Shown piece by piece: positions 47,201 through 57,825 of a stretch of 64,000 nt of DNA. The notes below the pieces were generated by a model. It saw only the letters and a list, made by a program, of their open reading frames with translations. It was not told the origin of the DNA and made no database searches. Every line of letters starts with the position of its first letter. Position 1 is the stretch's first letter. The DNA is from Mytilisepta virgata. Its lineage: Eukaryota; Mollusca; Bivalvia; Mytilida; Mytilidae. A program made the position numbers and the translations under genes. The stretch is from contig CM051518.1 in assembly GCA_028015205.1 (NCBI GenBank), positions 33,818,001 through 33,882,000 of the forward strand, in the 5' to 3' direction.

Positions 47201-48077
47201 TCACTGTCGATTCCGACAGTAGTTTTTGATTTTGCACTTTACCATGAATTCTGATTCATTTCCTATTAATTTCCTACTTAAATATGAATTCTGATTCATT
47301 TCCTATTAATTTCCTACTTAAATGTGAATTCTTTTTCTTTTCTATCATGTTCTTTCGCGTTTAATGTTAAATCAAATAACCAAACTATTTATTTAGCCAA
47401 TTGAATTAACTTATTTAAAACAAATGTGAACTATCTAGATAATACTCTATGCATTTGTATATACATTAGTCAACGTGATTTTTAAACAATTTATACTCAT
47501 ATTGGCTATGTAGATATTCAAGGAAATTTGGCTATTTTATTCTCTCTGTAGTAACTCTTGCAATGTCTTGGATTCACATGAAATGTTTTTCCTCAGTTCG
47601 ACATTCAATTTAATTTCAATCGATGATCAAACCAAGTGACGTCAGATGATTTTGTACAGATTCTTTAGGCACTTTTGGGAAAAGGTACCATATAAATTAG
47701 ATGAACATGATATTTTGAACACTCTAAATTAAAACCATTCTGTCTTTATGTTCTACTCATTCAATACCACAAACACATACAGTACATTTATTCAAAGTAA
47801 TCAAATATATACATGTATTTGAATATGAAAAAAACAGCATTTTAGTGCTTCACTTGTAATAATTTTTTTCTTGTATTTTGGAAGATAAAAGATGTGGGTT
47901 TTGGTAAAATTCTAAAAAAAAATTTGGTCAATTTTTAAATACTGCATAAAGGACACTACAACCAAAGGAATTTTAAATGCATACATGAAACAACGTACAG
48001 CAAAAATCTGCTTATGTGTTGAACTACTGTCTTTAAGACTTCTTAACGAGAAATTTGTGTGAAAACTATCTCTCAAA
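47201..48077. repeat. Downstream arm of the duplicated unit (copy D side)
   Basis: Inverted relative of 32000-32900. Includes CTCAGTTCGACATTCAATTT and AGACAGAATGGTTTTAATTT (complement). A 53-bp block (GAATTCTGATTCATTTCCTA...) is tandemly repeated at 47247-47340. Confidence 0.6.
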
Positions 48078-48347
48078 ATAACAATCCAAAGATACTAATA
48101 TTAGATATAGTAAATTTATACTATGCTGTATACGACGCATTTCAAGGAGTTATCTCTCATCAGCAGCATTAATACCGAAACATTTGGAAGACCAAAAACC
48201 AAACTTATTTTAAAACAAGAAGTACTCTTAACCAAAACTCCGAAATAGGAAGCCAAATTTCAGCTAAGGAGATGTGCATTACAAGGAATGAACCCTTAGT
48301 AATTCTATTATTTTTGAATTTTGCTAAATACTGGTAATTTCTATAAC
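48078..48347 (-). mobile_element. Short retroposon with hammerhead-like core, copy R3 (longest)
   Basis: A 270-bp insertion bounded by CAAA direct repeats (48074-48077 and 48348-48351). Paralogues B and C have the empty site CTCTCAAAGCGATATTC. On the minus strand it shares the 3' terminus GTTATTTT with R1 and R2 and extends about 75 bases further 5'. Confidence 0.8.
48123..48169 (-). ncRNA. Hammerhead ribozyme-like motif, copy R3
   Basis: Minus strand: stem I ATGCTG/CAGCAT (six pairs), CTGATGA, stem II GAGA...CCTT with one A-C mismatch, GAAA, stem III ATGC-GTC-GTAT, predicted cleavage before CAGCAT. Core bases are identical to R1 and R2; only stem II has drifted. Confidence 0.5.
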
Positions 48348-48719
48348 CAAAGCTATATTCATCAAAACTGATTTGAGAATGTTAATCACATAGTTATCAA
48401 CTTATTTAGTATTGGTCATTCGCAAATCTTAAAAGGAAACATACCATGCCACAGATTGAAAGATTTTGAGAAGCATTGAATTTTTTTTTTCAGAATCCTA
48501 AAAAGATAACATGCACGACAGAGGAAAAAAGCCTCCCTTCTTTAGCCCCACGAAAGTGTACAACAAAACAATAGTTTATCAAACATGACGACGTCAGATA
48601 TTGCAAGTCTCGATTATTTTTAGATTTACTAAACATAATTGGGGAAATGTAATATATGAATTAGATGAAAGATGACATTATGAGCACTTTACACCGATAG
48701 TATTCAGTCTTCATGTCCT

Positions 48720-49666
48720 TTAGTACCCTAAAATATAAAATTAAACACATTTAGTAATTAACATTATGAAGCGGATATAAATTATGTGTCCTTTGAAGCC
48801 TAACAACAAAATAAGTACATTTAAGGTACTAACAATAGTAAGTTTATATATAAATCTAAAGATTTGCACAACGGTACTAATATAAGATGGTAATATACGA
48901 AGATGATGTTATAAAATCGTGTTGACAAATATTTCGGCTTAACAAATAGCCTTCGTCAGTGTCGATAGTTTTACAATACTGTGCCTGTGCGTGCGTCTGT
49001 GTGTGCTTGTCGTTACTTTATGCGTATTTCATAACACTTACTTTTCTCCCAACAGCCTATTGTATGTAATACTTTTTCAATATTATGCGTGTTTTATATT
49101 TTCTTGTCGTTAAATTTGCAATGGAGTTAAAATGTGTATTTTATGTTTTTTAAAATATGGATTTTAAGTAAAAAGCATATTGTCTGTTTGGAATCTCTAA
49201 AGTGCTCCATTTCTTATATGATTTTTGGTTACAAATACCATTTTCGGTTATTTTGGAACAAAGTACCGGATAGTTTGTGTTTTTTTTCCTCAATTGAGAC
49301 CTTTTAAATCCTGATGAAACACAATGCGTATTTAGTACACCAAAGTTATTACCACAGATACTTTATTTAAACCAGCCAACATACAATTAAAAAGGAAATT
49401 TATAAAGATACAAATATCTTTTTAATAAATTTGAAAAAAAATAACTCACCAAAGGGTCTGCTTAATGATTTAATGGTTCTTCTATAACCTCCTATTTTTC
49501 TCACTGAGGGTAAAACATTGATTCTTTTCCTATGACTGATTCCCCGTCTTACACCACTTAGTCCAATGTAGTCATCATCAAGGATATCGTTATCGTAATA
49601 TCTAATATTATATTGTTGAGTAAAAGCAACAGCCACACACAGCAACAGTATCATTACTATGTACAT
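48720..49666 (-). CDS. Secreted acidic/basic peptide precursor, copy D
   Basis: Coding segments are 49666-49450 and 48727-48720 (217 + 8 nt), 74 residues, donor TTTG|GTGAGT and acceptor ATTTTAG|GG. The signal peptide differs from A only by K3I (MYIVMILLLCVAVAFT). The mature part reads QQYNIRYYDNDILDDDYIGL then the basic half with GISHRKRINVL, ending SRPFGY. The upstream in-frame Met at 49708 lies before the acceptor ATATTTCAG (exon starts 49681) and is rejected. The leader exon ends at 49929 below a TATA box. The expected poly(A) hexamer is AGTAAA instead of AATAAA (about 48627), a weaker variant. Intron 2 contains a 115-130-bp insertion with a hammerhead-like foldback. Confidence 0.8.
48855..48985 (-). 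repeat. CTGACGA/CCGAAA foldback insertion in intron 2 of copy D
   Basis: Absent from the intron of copy A. The minus strand reads CTGACGA (48959-48953), A, stem GGCT/AGCC, GAAA (48935-48932), then GTC and a distal CGAT pairing with ATCG upstream. It resembles the foldbacks next to PLE at 13272 and 33865, with the same extra A before stem II. Confidence 0.45.
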
Positions 49667-49975
49667 TGTGTCGTTTATATTCTGAAATATGACATATGTC
49701 TTATTCAATCAAACAATAAGTACCTAAATTTTCTTTCATTACTGATTGCATTCGATGAAATCTATAAACTTTTTAAACGAAAATTAAAAGATTAATTGAG
49801 ATAAATTTACAGGATGAACTACACGAGCTGCTTAGAAAAAAACAAAAAAATCTGCTCAAATATAATGGCATAAATAATGATTTCAAAGTAATAACTTCAT
49901 CGTTTACTTTACGCTAAAATTAACTTACTGTTGTCTGTGGAATATTTCCAATATATTTTTTATAATTCTTAGCTG

Positions 49976-50079
49976 TATATATACCCTAAATCATACCCAG
50001 ACTTGTGATGTCACTAGACTTGTAAAATGATGTAACTTTTGTATTAAGACAGCTGCTGATTGACATAAAACATGCAAAT
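49976..50079 (-). promoter_or_regulatory. Core promoter of peptide copy D
   Basis: TATATATA 49983-49976 and ATTTGCAT 50079-50072, span 104 nt, with TGACATCA between. The leader exon donor ACA|GTAAGTT is at 49929/49928. Confidence 0.7.
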
Positions 50080-50244
50080 ACAACAGCAACGTTTATTTCT
50101 CTTTTTGATTTAAGTGTTAACGTAGCTATGATATATATTGATTAATGATTTTTTTTTCAGATGAAGAGTCACGTAATGTTATTTAATTCGTCATTGCTGT
50201 GAAACTTTTTCATTTACTATTGTCATCTTGCATAACAATAACAA

Positions 50245-51700
50245 TTGCAATATATATTTTTCGACATCAGAAAATACTTTGACAACAAATCAACTAGTCC
50301 AGTTAATTTACAGGATCAATATTTAAACCATTTATTATATGCTGATGATTTATTATTGATATTTGAATTTGCCACTGGTCTCCAGAACTGTCTTGATTCT
50401 TTGCAAAAATATATTGCTGATTGTAGACTGGCTGCTGAACTTCAAAAAAAACAACAATTAAATAAAAAGAATTTGTATTTTTATTATAGCTCTAATGCCA
50501 TCGAAATTGTTGACTGTTATAAATACTTAAGAGTTGATTTTCATAGCTCTGGAAAATTATCACAGGCAGTGTCAAGCCTTTCAGATCAAGCCCCCCAAAA
50601 AGAGCATATTTTACCTTAAAATCTAAACTTCTATACAGCGAGAACTTGTCTGTTAAAAAAGGCTTCAATTATACAACTCAGTGGTAATTCCTATTTTAAC
50701 TTACGGGTCAGAAGTATGGATTTCCGAATTTAAACCAAACTTTGAAGCCTTAGACAAAAGTAAAGTTGAAAAAACAAAACTCAATCTTTAAGAACATACT
50801 TGGGGTTCATGAAAAGTCTTACAATTTAGCAGTACTATGTGAATTGGGTGCATTACCCGTTAGCATAAAGTGTTATCAACTTATGTATAAATACTACTAG
50901 TATGTCCGTCTCAGTGAAATTGGTGCTGTATTTGAAGTGGATAAAACTCTCACACACAGAGAAAATTCGTGGTCTAATAGATTATCTGAATTATCAAAAT
51001 ATGTTGGAATATCGTCAAACTATCTTTGTAATACTACTTTCAAACAAAAATTAGAAGACTTTTAAAAAACCAAAATAAAATTAGAACTGTCTAAAATAAG
51101 AGATGGCAACTCTGATAAACTTCTATTTTTAGTAAAATTTATACAGAATTTAAACAACGCGAATATCTAAACTTTTATATTCCAAAACATCTTAGGAAAA
51201 AACTCACCAAACTAAAAATAAGTACCCACTCATTAGCCATAGAAACTGGTAGATATACGAAACCTACAGTACCCTCTAATGAGAGATTTTGTAAATTTTG
51301 AACAGGACATGTTGAAAATGAGATAAACTTCTTGATCAAATGTCCCCAATATTCCAAAATAAGATCAAAATATAAAGTCAAAGAAATAGATACAAATAAT
51401 TTGAATGAAAATGTTATCGAAATTCTGATTCTTGATTTTAGAGACCACCATACTGTTTCTAATCACCAGATACCATTCCTTTATAAACTCTTATGCATAT
51501 ACGTATATATATATAACATCACATGCATATATATATATTTTTATGTGATGTTGTATTCATTCATATATATAATAAATAACTGTTTATTAATAAACAATTT
51601 ATTTGTAGTAGATATAATTGTTCAATGAATTTTATTTGGATCACGCCTCTATTGTGCTCTTTCCAATAAAATATTGAATTGAATTGGATTGAATTGTAAG
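50245..51700 (+). mobile_element. LINE fragment with 3' (ATTGA)n-like tail
   Basis: Begins with RT motif C (NHLLYADDLLLIFEFATGLQ) in the frame 50245-50619. Across frameshifts it continues into VPILTYGSEVW, LGVHEKSYNLAVLCELGALP and a C-terminal FCKFCTGHVENEINFLIKCP-type zinc-finger region (a stop interrupts FCKF). The 3' end has GAATTGAATTGGATTGAATT at about 51676-51695. The 5' boundary abuts the conserved flank of copy D at about 50257, so the insertion cut the duplicated unit. The family differs from the 42-44 kb LINE. Confidence 0.75.
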
Positions 51701-51899
51701 GGTGAAATTCACAACTGTTGATAACTAAACGACAACGTCGAACATAGAATAAACAGGTAATTAAACTCATGTTTATTAAACCGTCGGGATACGCCCTCCT
51801 ATTTAATCAACATGAGGTTAGTTACCAATACTAATTCATGCCAGCTTCATTAAATTGTTAGATGAATACGGTTTGTAGACAAGAGCGAAATATATGCGA

Positions 51900-52440
51900 A
51901 TGTTTCACTTAACCAAGTTTTAAAAAGGACAAATATACCTAAGGAGCAATCAAATATACGTAATCCATCGGACAGACAAATCCGGGAAGACTAATGAACA
52001 ACCATAAGCACAACAAATAAACACAGAAAACTAAAAAAAAACAATGAACAACACGAACTCCTAAAAAAAACCAAGGGTGAACCCAGGTGCTCCGGAAGGG
52101 TAAGCAGTTCCTGCTCCGTATACGGCACCGTCGTAAAGTTCAACAAAGTCAATCCGGGTGAAAGTCACAATCGGTGGATGCACATGAAATTTTACGACAG
52201 TGGGAACAGGTCCAACATCATCTTAGATATTGGAACACTGTAATGGTCAATCAATTCGTGATGACCCTTAAATTTCCTAAGTGACATCAACTTATCCCTG
52301 ATAAACCCCTGGTTAAGAAGCTTTTGTGACAGCAGTAATCCTATTTGTCGAAGGTCAGGGTAACTCATGCATGCCCTTGAAAATCGGATAAGCTGAGAAA
52401 CGTAGAAGCCATGATAAACATAAATGAATGAAATATAGAG
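51900..52440 (-). mobile_element. Penelope-like element, C-terminal and 3' fragment
   Basis: The minus strand encodes LIRFSRACMSY..., LLLSQKLLNQGFIRDKL and LRKFKGHHELIDHYSV-like sequence before a stop, then a 3' region with GAGCAGGAACTGCTTACCCT. It closely matches the C-terminus of the copy at 59112-59657. Confidence 0.65.
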
Positions 52441-52479
52441 AGAAAGAATATCAATCCCGTTTCATTAAAAACGAAAATT

Positions 52480-53110
52480 GAGTTTTTAATTTGAAAAAAT
52501 TACATCAATATGTAGTACATATGTGCATAAATCACCATGTTAATCAGGGTCTAAAAACTGCCGCCCCAAGTCTTGTTTTCTATACTGAGTGCGCTCTGAC
52601 GTCCCACGTCCCCAGCATGTCACAAAAAGGCCGTCAGACGTCAGAGCAATCTGGGACTAGTCATAAACATGTTTCCGTTTGGACACTCCGACACTTTGTC
52701 TTAAGTTGTATGGTTTTAATGTTTGAATGGACCTTTTGTATACTTTAGGCATATTCTGAATCATTTTCTTACATAAAACAGAGTGTCGAGATGCAACTTT
52801 TTCTTCTCTAAACAGTGACCACCGCTGACTATGTTGGTATATTTTCTGTGAAATATGTTGTGCCTTAGGGGCGACATTCATGTGTCTTTGCGTCAAGATT
52901 TCATTCTCTTTATCGTTCAAAAATTTTGCAATTAGATAAGGACAAGGCATTATCCTTTTCGTGTAATTAATGACATTTAAAAACGCCACTGATATTTATT
53001 TTCATTTAGAGAGGCAAGATAACTTATACATATTTAGTCTTATTAATTCTGCTTTGCTCAGCTGGCAACTTTACTGAAATAACATATCTTGTTTTTCACG
53101 ATATTATGCA
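52480..53110. repeat. Detached piece of the duplicated unit
   Basis: Inverted relative of 29190-29620 and 20080-20350: ATTTAGAGAGGCAAGATA, GCTCAGCTGGCAACTTTACT, TTGTGCCTTAGGGGCGACAT. No peptide exon accompanies it. The 110-residue minus frame (52657-52989) overlaps this flank but its paralogous counterparts are not open, so I do not call it a gene. Confidence 0.55.
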
Positions 53111-53277
53111 TTGCGTTCTGGTTCACACTGATTATGACGTCGGGTTTCTCCAGATTACGCGTCAAAAACGGCCAATCTTCGAATCAGCTATAAATGTTCC
53201 ATTTCATGCCTTTTCGCCCAAACAGATAATAATTTAGTGTTAGTGGTGTTGCAGGATAAAAACAATGTATGTATATT

Positions 53278-53394
53278 GCCAGAAAATATAAAGTTAATTT
53301 GTACTCGCCGCGAAACGGGCAAGAAATGCTCGGTAAACCTCGCATTTCTACCCGTTCCTAAGGCTCGTACAAATAAACTTTATATTTTCTGACG
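53278..53394. repeat. Palindromic MITE with TTTGTACTCGCCGCG core, copy 3
   Basis: The best-preserved member: AGAAAATATAAAGTTAATTT then GTACTCGCCGCGAAACGGG on the left; CCCGTTCCTAAGGCTCGTAC then AAATAAACTTTATATTTTCT on the right. The arms pair over more than 40 bases. Confidence 0.7.
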
Positions 53395-55019
53395 ATGTAC
53401 ATATATATTGTATATGAACTCTACTCTAAACTAATTTTGAAATGATTTTGTTCGTAAACATGTATTTCTCTTAAACTCAGTGTACCATCATTATTATCTC
53501 AGTATTGTTAATTGATTTTGCACTTTGTTCGTCTTTTGGACCATCAATTATGATTCATTTTCATATTCATTGCTTACTAAAATATGAGTTCTTAATTTAG
53601 CCAATGTAATTAGCTTATTTAAAACAAAAACAAAAATATATAAAATGATAACGTAGGTATTTATATATACATTAGTCAACGTGATTGGTACAATTTATAC
53701 TCATCCTAATGTTTCAACGCAGGAAAAGAACATCAGTATTCTTACAAAACGAAAATAGTCATATGTTTCATGTCTATAATTAACAAGATTTACACTAATG
53801 TACAAACCCTGGGGTTAAAGTACGTGTACTGATTTGACATAGAATATGCAGTTTATATTGATTATAATAATAACTGATCAAATCGTGTAACAGCTGGCTT
53901 TGCATAGTAACTTAATCAAATTTTCATGTTTTATTAAAATTTTCGCAATTTTTATATTTTTCAGTAAGTAACGATTTGTAGACAATTTTGATGACTTTAA
54001 ATCTATTCAGTTAGTAATATACTTGCCACAATTAAGGTGCCACAATGAAGGTTCTGTGTAATATGTCCCATTTATAATTACGTTTTTTTTTATTATTTAC
54101 ATAATGCACATCTGCTATCCATACTTACACACAGGGATAGTAAATAAGTATGTATTTCATATAGATAAGTAATGTAAAAATTAAAAATTACATATAGGGA
54201 CTTGTAGCAAGTCTAAGTTAATAATTATTAATTTGAAGAAAGACGGTCAATAATAACACGTTTTTTATCTAAAACAAAGTTTTTTAGTTTTATTCCTATA
54301 TATACTATACCGTAAAACATACATGACATACTCAAGGGATCTAAAAGAGGTATAGATTAAATACTGTATAATCCATAACTTATCTATAGTATGTTCGTCC
54401 CTTTCAGCTACCCCAGTAATACGGTAAAGTGAGGTAGATTAATACTTGGGTCAAACTTCTACAAAGAGGGTAAGTTTCGTTTTAAAGTTACTTTTGAAAA
54501 ATAAGAGTAAAAGAATTATTCGTTTATAATTTGATAAACATATCTCTTGAACAAAGATCATCTTTGTTCAGATACATGTAGAAGGAAAATCGATTTGATC
54601 AAGATTATTTTGATTTTATATAAACGTTTACAGTAAAATGCTATAAATAGTAAAGGTTCACTGAAGGGTTTGTAAATTATCGATTATAGTATATGGACGA
54701 CCTTGAATAATCCACATGTAGGAAATACATAACAAACAAGTTTATTGTTACACAAGATACAAACCCAAAAACAAATAATCGAAACTATAGAATATAGATT
54801 TTCTCCTTTGATCTTTTGTTGTGATAGCAATTAATTGCCTAGTGCACATACTCCCAGTTGTCCTACAAATTTTTACCTATATTTTACCTGTAATTCACAA
54901 ATGTAGGACAAGTGGGATGACACCAATCGAAACAATTTTAGATACAGTGATTAAATTTGATTAACATGATTGTCATTATATAATTACTAAGTCTTACAAA
55001 TGAGATGTGTTGTACTATG
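53395..55019. other. No gene recognised
   Basis: AT-rich. 53560-53700 retains a weak relative of the duplicated downstream arm (AATTTAGCCAATGTAATTAG, CATTAGTCAACGTGATT). A short hairpin, CCAGTTGTCCTACAAATTT with AATGTAGGACAAGTGGGA, spans about 54854-54920. Confidence 0.45.
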
Positions 55020-56191
55020 AGGGACCGGTCAATATCTATTGGGGGGGGGGGGGGGGGGGTTGGGACCGGCGCAATTCATATTTCTCCCTTAAAAAAAATT
55101 ATGTCCTACCCACTGAAAATACCCAAAAAAAGTGTCTGTCCTATATGAAATATCTACTAAATAAGTATATGTCCTATCTAATCTATGAATAAATAAAACA
55201 GACTTTAACTTCATTTAAGAAGGCATAATGCACAACCCGAAGGGGAGTGCATTATGCCTTCGAACCAAGAACTATTTTTGCATATCACATGGAACACATA
55301 ATATTACTGTTATTATTACTCTGAATGTTCATGCGCAGAGATGATCTTGAATTAATATATTATCCGCCCACATATACATGTATTCATTGTGATTTTATAT
55401 TTAAACTGCCCATGTTATATTAAAATCGATATAACACCCTGAGTGTGGATATAACCCATTTGATATTACGATGGATATTATTTGAATCCTATTTATTCCT
55501 TATAAAAATATGTCAAAACAGTAGAACTGCAATTCTAATGGAAGATTCTTACATGAAGTGTAATACTCTACAATAGTTTATGAACAATTTGTATTATCTT
55601 TTTTTTTAATATATATTTTTTTCTGTCTTTTGACTTTGGTTTTTTTTTCTTAATTTTCTAGTCAGAATGTTTTATTGTTAAATAGTTTTCCTTATTTTTA
55701 AAGGTGTATATTTTATTTAATCCTACCTTTATTTAATGATTTGCATTTGGTTGATTTGTACCACACTGATGGCTGCATATCATATCACTTATTAAAAGCT
55801 CCATCAATGTTCTCTTTTTACATTTGTTTATTGTTGTTTATTTTGTTTTTATTAATCTTATGTTTTTTTTTTTTGTTATTTATTTTTTTCAATCTTTTTA
55901 AAATCATTACATGATTGTTCTATAATAAAACATAATATTAATGTCTAGACTTGAAATTGTATTTCCATTGTTGTTACTTGTTTGTTCCTCAATTAATCTT
56001 GTTTATTTTGTTGTAATTAAATTTGTATAGCCTATTTTCTACATTCATACATATGCCATAAAAATATTGCTGTCCTATCAGTGCTGAAAACTAAAAAAGT
56101 AGAAGTCCTATCAAAAATTAAGTTAAAAAAATGTGTGTCCTACTGCGTTTTGCACCGGTCCCAACCCCCCAATAAATATTGACCGGTCCCT
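55020..56191. mobile_element. Terminal-inverted-repeat element of 1.17 kb
   Basis: Left end AGGGACCGGTCAATATCTAT; right end, inverted, AGGGACCGGTCAATATTTAT. Both continue with a G-run and TTGGGACCGG. The left G-run is 19 long (55041-55059), the right six. Subterminal GTCCTA motifs recur on both sides. It contains a second small palindrome (GAAGGCATAATGCAC, 55219-55233 with 55247-55261). No transposase frame. Superfamily not assigned; no clear target duplication was found. Confidence 0.65.
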
Positions 56192-56285
56192 GACATATAT
56201 GTATACAATAAATTCAGTAGTGACCACTTGTTTGAAATACTAGGACTGATAATTAAAAGGGCAGAGCATAATCTGTCTTTATATA

Positions 56286-57823
56286 CTGAACCGCAAAAGA
56301 AACGTCGCACAAAATGACATGTTCACATACATTTATTTCAAAGTGACATTTATATATTTTAAATTAATTTTTACAAAATTTAATGAATGATTTACAGTCT
56401 TTTGGTTACAATGTTCCCAAAAACGTCACAATTGTCGCAACGTCACATGTTTTCAATGCTGTGCTCCCACGTCCGTTAATAACGTGTATGTCCTCCACCG
56501 GCACCAATTACTGCGGCACATCTTCGGTACATGGAGTTGATGAGCCGATTAATAAACGCCATCGGAATACGTGCCCATACTCTCTGAAACGCTTGTGAAA
56601 GTTCAGCTGCAGTTGTCGGACTTGGCTGCTCATTATTCAACCGTCTTTGAACTTCGTCCCATAAATGTTCAATAGGGTTTAAATCTGGACTCAAAGCCGG
56701 CCAATCCATAACATTAATGTTATTCTGCTGTAGGAAGTCTCTTGTGGCTCTTGCGGTATGCGCACGTGCATTGTCCTGTTGGAAAGTCTTGTTTTGATGA
56801 CGTGCGAAATGGGGCTGAACATGGGGTGTCAAGACTTGGTCGATGTAACGGGCAGCTGTTACGCCATTTCCTCTGCCTGGGCCAAGGTTCTGAAAGATGA
56901 CTGGAGCAAGTTTAACGTTAAGGCCGATTCCACCCCATACCATGATGCTAGGTCCTCCCCACGCGTCTGTTTCCAGAATGCAGCTGTCTTCGTAACGTTC
57001 CCCGCGTCTTCTCCACACTCTGGTTCTGCCATCGGCTGTTGAAATGCAGTAACGGCTTTCGTCAGAGAAGATGATGTTACGCCATTGTCGATTTCGCCAA
57101 TTCTGTCGCTGAGTGGCCCACTGAAGACGAGCTTGACGGTGTCGAGGAGTAAGAATAGGTCCTCTTGCTGGACGGCGACATCTCATGTTTCTAGCAGCTA
57201 ATCGCCGACGAACCGTATCATCACTTATGGGTCGTCCATGTGTTCCAACAGTGTTTCTGGCAGTTTCGGCAGCTGGGGTGAACCGATTCATCAAATGGTG
57301 ACGAACAATGCCTCTATTCTGTCTAGGGGTAGTGACTTGGGGTCTACCACTCCGTGGACAGTCATTTGTGCTGTTTGTTGCATTGTACCGTGTCCGTAGA
57401 CGTTCAATTGTTCGAACAGCATTGTTGAAGTCGTTGGCAATAACTCTGGCAGATTGCCCAGCATCCAATCGACCAATGGCCTGTTCTCTCTGTTGTGGAG
57501 TCAGACGTGGCATAGGTTCTGTGTCAACACTGATACTAACACTCTTTAATTTTCTTCGGCCTTTTATACCCATAAAGGAGCATGAATTTCACGAACATTT
57601 AAGATTTAAGAAAAATTACCGCCAAGTGTGTCCCACGAGCGGTTTTAGGTACGGTCGCTCTACGATATCAACTGAAAATTATTCAACCGAAAATTTAATT
57701 CACAGGTAATTTAATCTTACCTGGTGATCTAATCGTAATACTGATTATATAAAAATCATTAATTAATATTTATTTTGAATTTTGCTAACATTTTGAAAAA
57801 GCGACGTTTCTTTTGCGGTTCAG
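56286..57823 (-). mobile_element. Tc1/mariner transposon, structurally complete
   Basis: Terminal inverted repeats CTGAACCGCAAAAGAAACGT + CGC at 56286-56308 and their complement at 57801-57823 match over 23 bases. TA duplications lie at 56284-56285 and 57824-57825. The 1538-bp length, intact transposase and near-perfect ends point to a young, possibly active insertion. Base composition is clearly more GC-rich than the flanks. Confidence 0.92.
56476..57573 (-). CDS. Tc1-like DD34E transposase, intact
   Basis: A 365-residue uninterrupted frame. The likely start is Met1 or Met21 (MPRLTPQQRE); the latter gives 345 residues, the usual Tc1 length. N-terminal helix-turn-helix DNA-binding region (about 24-100) with the GRPR-like linker PRSGRPQVTTP. 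Catalytic triad: D171 in IIFSDESRYC, D267 in FQQDNARAH, E302 in LNPIEHLWDE, with 34 residues between the second and third (DD34E). WGG motifs at about 205-215 are typical. It would bind the element's terminal repeats and catalyse cut-and-paste transposition into TA. No frameshift or stop is seen. Opposite-strand frames at 56383, 56758 and 57308 are shadows. Confidence 0.93.
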   Translation of the reverse strand: MGIKGRRKLKSVSISVDTEPMPRLTPQQREQAIGRLDAGQSARVIANDFNNAVRTIERLRTRYNATNSTNDCPRSGRPQVTTPRQNRGIVRHHLMNRFTPAAETARNTVGTHGRPISDDTVRRRLAARNMRCRRPARGPILTPRHRQARLQWATQRQNWRNRQWRNIIFSDESRYCISTADGRTRVWRRRGERYEDSCILETDAWGGPSIMVWGGIGLNVKLAPVIFQNLGPGRGNGVTAARYIDQVLTPHVQPHFARHQNKTFQQDNARAHTARATRDFLQQNNINVMDWPALSPDLNPIEHLWDEVQRRLNNEQPSPTTAAELSQAFQRVWARIPMAFINRLINSMYRRCAAVIGAGGGHTRY

Positions 57824-57825
57824 TA

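Noticed and set aside
52657..52989. 110-residue minus frame (KRIMPCPYLIAKFLND)
   Set aside because: The homologous segments at 20080-20340 and 29461-29630 are interrupted by frameshifts and stops, so no frame is conserved.
57308..57709. 133-residue plus-strand frame
   Set aside because: Antisense of the Tc1 transposase N-terminus; no independent signals.
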